A stretch of 64,000 nucleotides of DNA from Falsiroseomonas oleicola (GTDB lineage: Bacteria; Pseudomonadota; Alphaproteobacteria; Acetobacterales; Acetobacteraceae): positions 496,001 through 560,000 of the forward strand of contig NZ_JAERQM010000001.1 in NCBI RefSeq assembly GCF_019029495.1. Direction: 5' to 3'. A model generated the notes under the pieces. The model was not told the DNA's origin. It ran no database searches and saw only the letters and a list, made by a program, of their open reading frames with translations. Shown one piece after another: positions 62,301 to 64,000 of this stretch (position 1 is the stretch's first letter; each line of letters starts with the position of its first letter). The translations under genes were made by a program, and so were the position numbers.

Positions 62301-62552
62301 GGCGACGGGAAGCTGGTAGTAGTCGGGGTGGATTTCGCCGAAGGCGAGGAAGCCGTGCCGGTTGCCGCCATATTCGACGAAGGCGGCCTGCAGGCTGGGT
62401 TCGACCCGCACGACGCGGGCCAGGTAGATATTGCCCTTGAGGGGCATCTTGTTCGCCGACTCGATGTCGAAGGCTTCGAGGCGGTTGCCATCCAGCACCA
62501 CCACCCGGGTTTCCTCGGGGTGGGATGCGTCGATCAGCATGCGCTTGGTCAT
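59334..62552 (-). CDS. rne: Ribonuclease E
   Basis: The 1072-residue central endonuclease of mRNA decay and rRNA/tRNA processing. The N-terminal S1 domain (NIYLARVVRVEPSLQAAFVEYGGNRHGFLAF) is split: residues about 92-318 are an acidic, then arginine/glycine-rich, low-complexity insertion before the S1 fold resumes at RRIPPRFLRHYKIQEVIK. The RNase H/DNase I part follows, with catalytic aspartates in LVSIDVNSGRATR (D540) and VIDFIDM. The zinc-link is C641-PHC-C644. The C-terminal 350 residues are disordered: arginine clusters (EARRRRRRRRRGGRR), acidic blocks and AEAPVAEAP repeats, ending RKRGWWRA. Such tails bind RNA and degradosome partners. The SD before ATG 62552 is poor, and the gene is preceded by an unusually long gene-free region. 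Confidence 0.95.
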   Translation of the reverse strand: MTKRMLIDASHPEETRVVVLDGNRLEAFDIESANKMPLKGNIYLARVVRVEPSLQAAFVEYGGNRHGFLAFGEIHPDYYQLPVADRQRLIEMQQAEAREEQEREEAEDAAREVDEALNEALESAVAGTAREIEGEAQEAAAAPEASSDAPDEGSERGDTAMPMAIETERRTGPAVPEGDEAEGDAAEDAALREEARENAEAAQDNADSDADGAESGDPDSAGSEPGGLDSGESATDGESAGTDAPRAARGPRQDRGERGRGRRDRGGRDRDSSRGDRDGPRDAPRGEDDVESVGNADAPPPESVGGSTEDDARERRIPPRFLRHYKIQEVIKRRQIMLIQVVKEERGGKGAALTTYISLAGRFSVLMPNSPRGGGVSRKITSTGDRKRLREIIDEQQLPQGMSLIVRTAGAQRPKPEIKRDCEYLLRLWDGIRERTFASTAPALIYEEADLIKRSIRDVFGKDVEDVHVEGEQAYQDARDFMRMLMPQHVNKVKPVRDGVPLFARFGVDAQLDAMHSPNVQLKSGGYIVINQTEALVSIDVNSGRATRDRHIEDTALRTNLEAADEVARQLRLRDLAGLIVIDFIDMESARNDAQVERRLKEALKQDRARIQVGRISHFGLLEMSRQRLRPSVVEHAYVACPHCQGRGLVRSVESSGLQVLRAIEEEGAKRRAAEIVVHCAMPVMLWLLNLKRERLGQIEQRFGMRVMVQPDDTLIPPALRIERTRAANPDAIAERPSALRMDYAPEAEVFEAPEPEPVEPEPVAEVAAAPRAEAPAERPAEGAEGEARRRRRRRRRGGRRDGVEGQAGDAQGESEESEEGEDGAEPTETPVAAAEPDAVADAAVADAAVAGEVEAVESDTDEGPEDEAARRRRRGRRGGRRRREEGEGTAEPVQAAPSPAPLSPTPAQAPPPPRRAPTPADPFAGHMDDIFMAMEAAEQAAERAATIRRPSPAPVAAAPAAVVPPVVAPVVEVSAVEVPVTVEASVAEAPMAEAPVAEAPLAETPAAVAEAPVAAPPPAEAAPAEAPVAEAPAAPEPAAATEPLAAPPVAPIVLGEGAPADLPRKRGWWRA

Positions 62553-63413
62553 GGGGGAGAGGACTCCGCACCGCGCTGCCCAGGGGGATCACCGGTGGGC
62601 CGGTCGCGGCGACAGGGGGTGGCGGGGCCCGAGACAGGACGGATCGGCGGCAGGAAATCGTCCATGCGGCGGCGATCCGGTCCTTGTCGCGGCGGGCCTT
62701 GCACGGGGGTCCGTGGGCAGGCCCTGTTGGGTTCAGTGGGGCCGATGCACCTGGATCACTCCAGGCAAACCGGTCCCGGCGGGCGCGCCTCGCGCTGCCC
62801 CGGAAACCCTTCAATCGGCGGCCCCAGGCGGGGCGCCGGTCGCAGGCGCAATCGGGCGGGCGGCAGGCCTGCGGGCCGGTTCCGTGCCGCCGGCGGATTT
62901 CCATCGAAGGATTTCCGCCAGGGAAACGTGACGGCCACGCAGGCTCCACGCCGGCCGGGCAGGCACCGCTGTTCCTGGCGAAGCACGGAGAGGAACAAGG
63001 TCCCTCCCCCATGCCAGGATCTCGGCCATTGACCCGACACCCCCTGCGCCGCGACAAGGCGGGCAGATCTGGGGAGGGACGGCCGCGCGACACGCAAACC
63101 AGGCCGGCGGCGGATGCCACCGGGGCAGGTCACCATAGGCGGCAAGTCCGCGCTCCACAAGGCGCCGTCACGCCGCACCTGCAAAAGGGCCAGGGGCCAC
63201 GCCCGGCCACGCGAATCTCATCCCAGCTCTCAACCTTCCCTGGCAACCCACGGGCAGGATGTGGCATTCTGGGCCTTGAGGTCGGCACCGGGGGGTGGTC
63301 CGACCTTCCGCGTCCCTGGCCGTAGGACTGGCCATATCAGGGGCGTGGCGTGCCGGGCGGCATGGCCCAGACCGGGCCGCGATGCCGCCGGAAACTTAGG
63401 GGGGTCCAAACCC
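62553..63413. other. 861-bp gene-free region between divergent rne and amidase genes
   Basis: No frame here looks coding on either strand: candidate frames lack ribosome sites and have mixed, proline/arginine-rich translations. The region must hold both divergent promoters and a long rne leader. I see short hairpins such as CCTGGA-TCAC-TCCAGG (62751-62766) and several G-rich runs, plus TTGACC at 63029-63034 without a convincing -10. RNase E genes in other bacteria are controlled through a long 5' leader cleaved by RNase E itself, which would fit this gap, but I cannot identify the element. Confidence 0.6.
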
Positions 63414-64000
63414 ATGCTCGGACGTCGAGCCCTGGCGAGCCTCGTGCTCGGCCTTGCGGCGCTGCCCGCGCCGCGTGAAGTCCTGGCCGCCGTCACCGGC
63501 GCCACATTGCAAGGGGTGGGGCCGGGGGCGCGCCTCACCATTACCCTGCCGGCCGGGGCGTCCTGGCGGCTGATCGCCGCCCGCCGCCCGAACCGGCTGC
63601 TGCTGGAGGTGCCGGGCCAGGCCTGGCGCGCCGCCACCAGCCTGCGCGGCGCAGGGCCGGTGCGCGGGGCGCGGGTGGAGCGCGGCCGGCTGCGGCTCGA
63701 CCTCTCCGCCCCCGTGGCCCTGCAAAGGGCGGAGGCCAGCGGCACACGGCTGGTGATCGAGCTGGTGCCCGGCTCCGCCGCCGCCTTCGCCCGGCTGGCC
63801 GGCGGCAGCGGCACCATGGCCCAAGGCGGGGCCCAAGCGGCTGGACGCACCGCGCGGGCCGAAAGCCTGCCGCTGGTGGTGCTCGACCCGGGCCATGGCG
63901 GCCGCGACCCCGGCGCCATTGGCCGCGCCGGCACGCAGGAAAAGCGCATCGTGCTGGCCGCCGCCCTGCAGCTGAAGCGGGTGCTGGAGGCCGGCGGCCG
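63414..64000 (+). CDS. N-acetylmuramoyl-L-alanine amidase, AmiC-type (5' part, cut by window edge)
   Basis: The first 195 codons of a periplasmic amidase that removes stem peptides from peptidoglycan at division. ATG 63414 follows AGGGGGG about 13 bases upstream. A signal peptide, LGRRALASLVLGLAALPAP with a twin arginine, suggests Tat export as for AmiC. Residues about 30-130 form a beta-rich AMIN-like domain (LTITLPAGASWRLIAARRPNRLLLEVP, then RLRLDLSAPVALQRAEASGTRLVIELVPG). The zinc amidase domain begins LVVLDPGHGGRDPGAIGRAGTQEKRIVLAAALQLKRVLE, with the histidine and glutamate ligands present. The remaining metal and catalytic residues lie past the window. In alphaproteobacteria this gene is usually next to rne, as here. 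Confidence 0.92.
   Translation, partial: MLGRRALASLVLGLAALPAPREVLAAVTGATLQGVGPGARLTITLPAGASWRLIAARRPNRLLLEVPGQAWRAATSLRGAGPVRGARVERGRLRLDLSAPVALQRAEASGTRLVIELVPGSAAAFARLAGGSGTMAQGGAQAAGRTARAESLPLVVLDPGHGGRDPGAIGRAGTQEKRIVLAAALQLKRVLEAGG

Overview
The window is about 64 kb of very GC-rich (roughly 70%), densely packed chromosomal DNA. Several things suggest an alphaproteobacterium of the Acetobacteraceae, most like Roseomonas and its relatives: three orphan Bug/TctC-type tripartite tricarboxylate receptors, an RNase E gene divergent from an AmiC-type amidase, an RNase E with an acidic insertion in its S1 domain, and rhizobial rkp-like capsule genes. The assignment is inference from gene content; no rRNA or tRNA gene is present to confirm it. 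I see no CRISPR array, prophage or full insertion sequence.

Positions 1-18 kb hold an M20 deacetylase cut by the left edge, a Bug receptor, envelope proteins (DsbA-like, M48 protease, a gamma-glutamyltransferase-like lipoprotein), an aminotransferase, ispE and a TPR lipoprotein, a sodium/solute symporter with its DUF4212 partner, an enoyl-CoA hydratase homologue with an acyl-CoA synthetase, and an orphan amino-acid ABC receptor. At 16.79-16.96 kb lies an unusual small transcription unit: a 16-base perfect complement of the 16S rRNA 3' end serves as Shine-Dalgarno for a 25-codon frame and ends in a strong intrinsic terminator. Positions 18-37 kb are mixed housekeeping genes (xseA, purD, rsmD, rluB-type, tadA), three sugar genes (two glycosyltransferases and a bifunctional GDP-mannose enzyme), an EAL protein with a soluble PAS chemoreceptor, a small sulfotransferase and two more Bug receptors.

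Positions 37.5-57.8 kb form one large capsule locus. A minus-strand operon encodes a lipoprotein and the KpsM/KpsT/KpsE/KpsD export machinery. A plus-strand pair encodes KpsC and a short-chain dehydrogenase. A second minus-strand operon runs glycosyltransferase, 2432-residue reducing type I polyketide synthase, alpha-oxoamine synthase, GNAT acyltransferase, KpsS. The polyketide synthase has no thioesterase. Together with the oxoamine synthase, the ceramide-synthase-like GNAT protein and the dehydrogenase it forms a plausible pathway to a polyketide-derived, sphingolipid-like molecule. This resembles the rkpA/rkpG/rkpH module of rhizobial K-antigen loci, and I infer that the lipid anchors or primes the capsule. 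This is the most interesting system in the window.

Positions 57.8-64 kb hold an AT-richer upstream region, a 168-bp MITE-like inverted-repeat element abutting the stop codon of a D-2-hydroxyacid dehydrogenase, RNase E, an 861-bp gene-free divergent region, and the start of an N-acetylmuramoyl-L-alanine amidase cut by the right edge.
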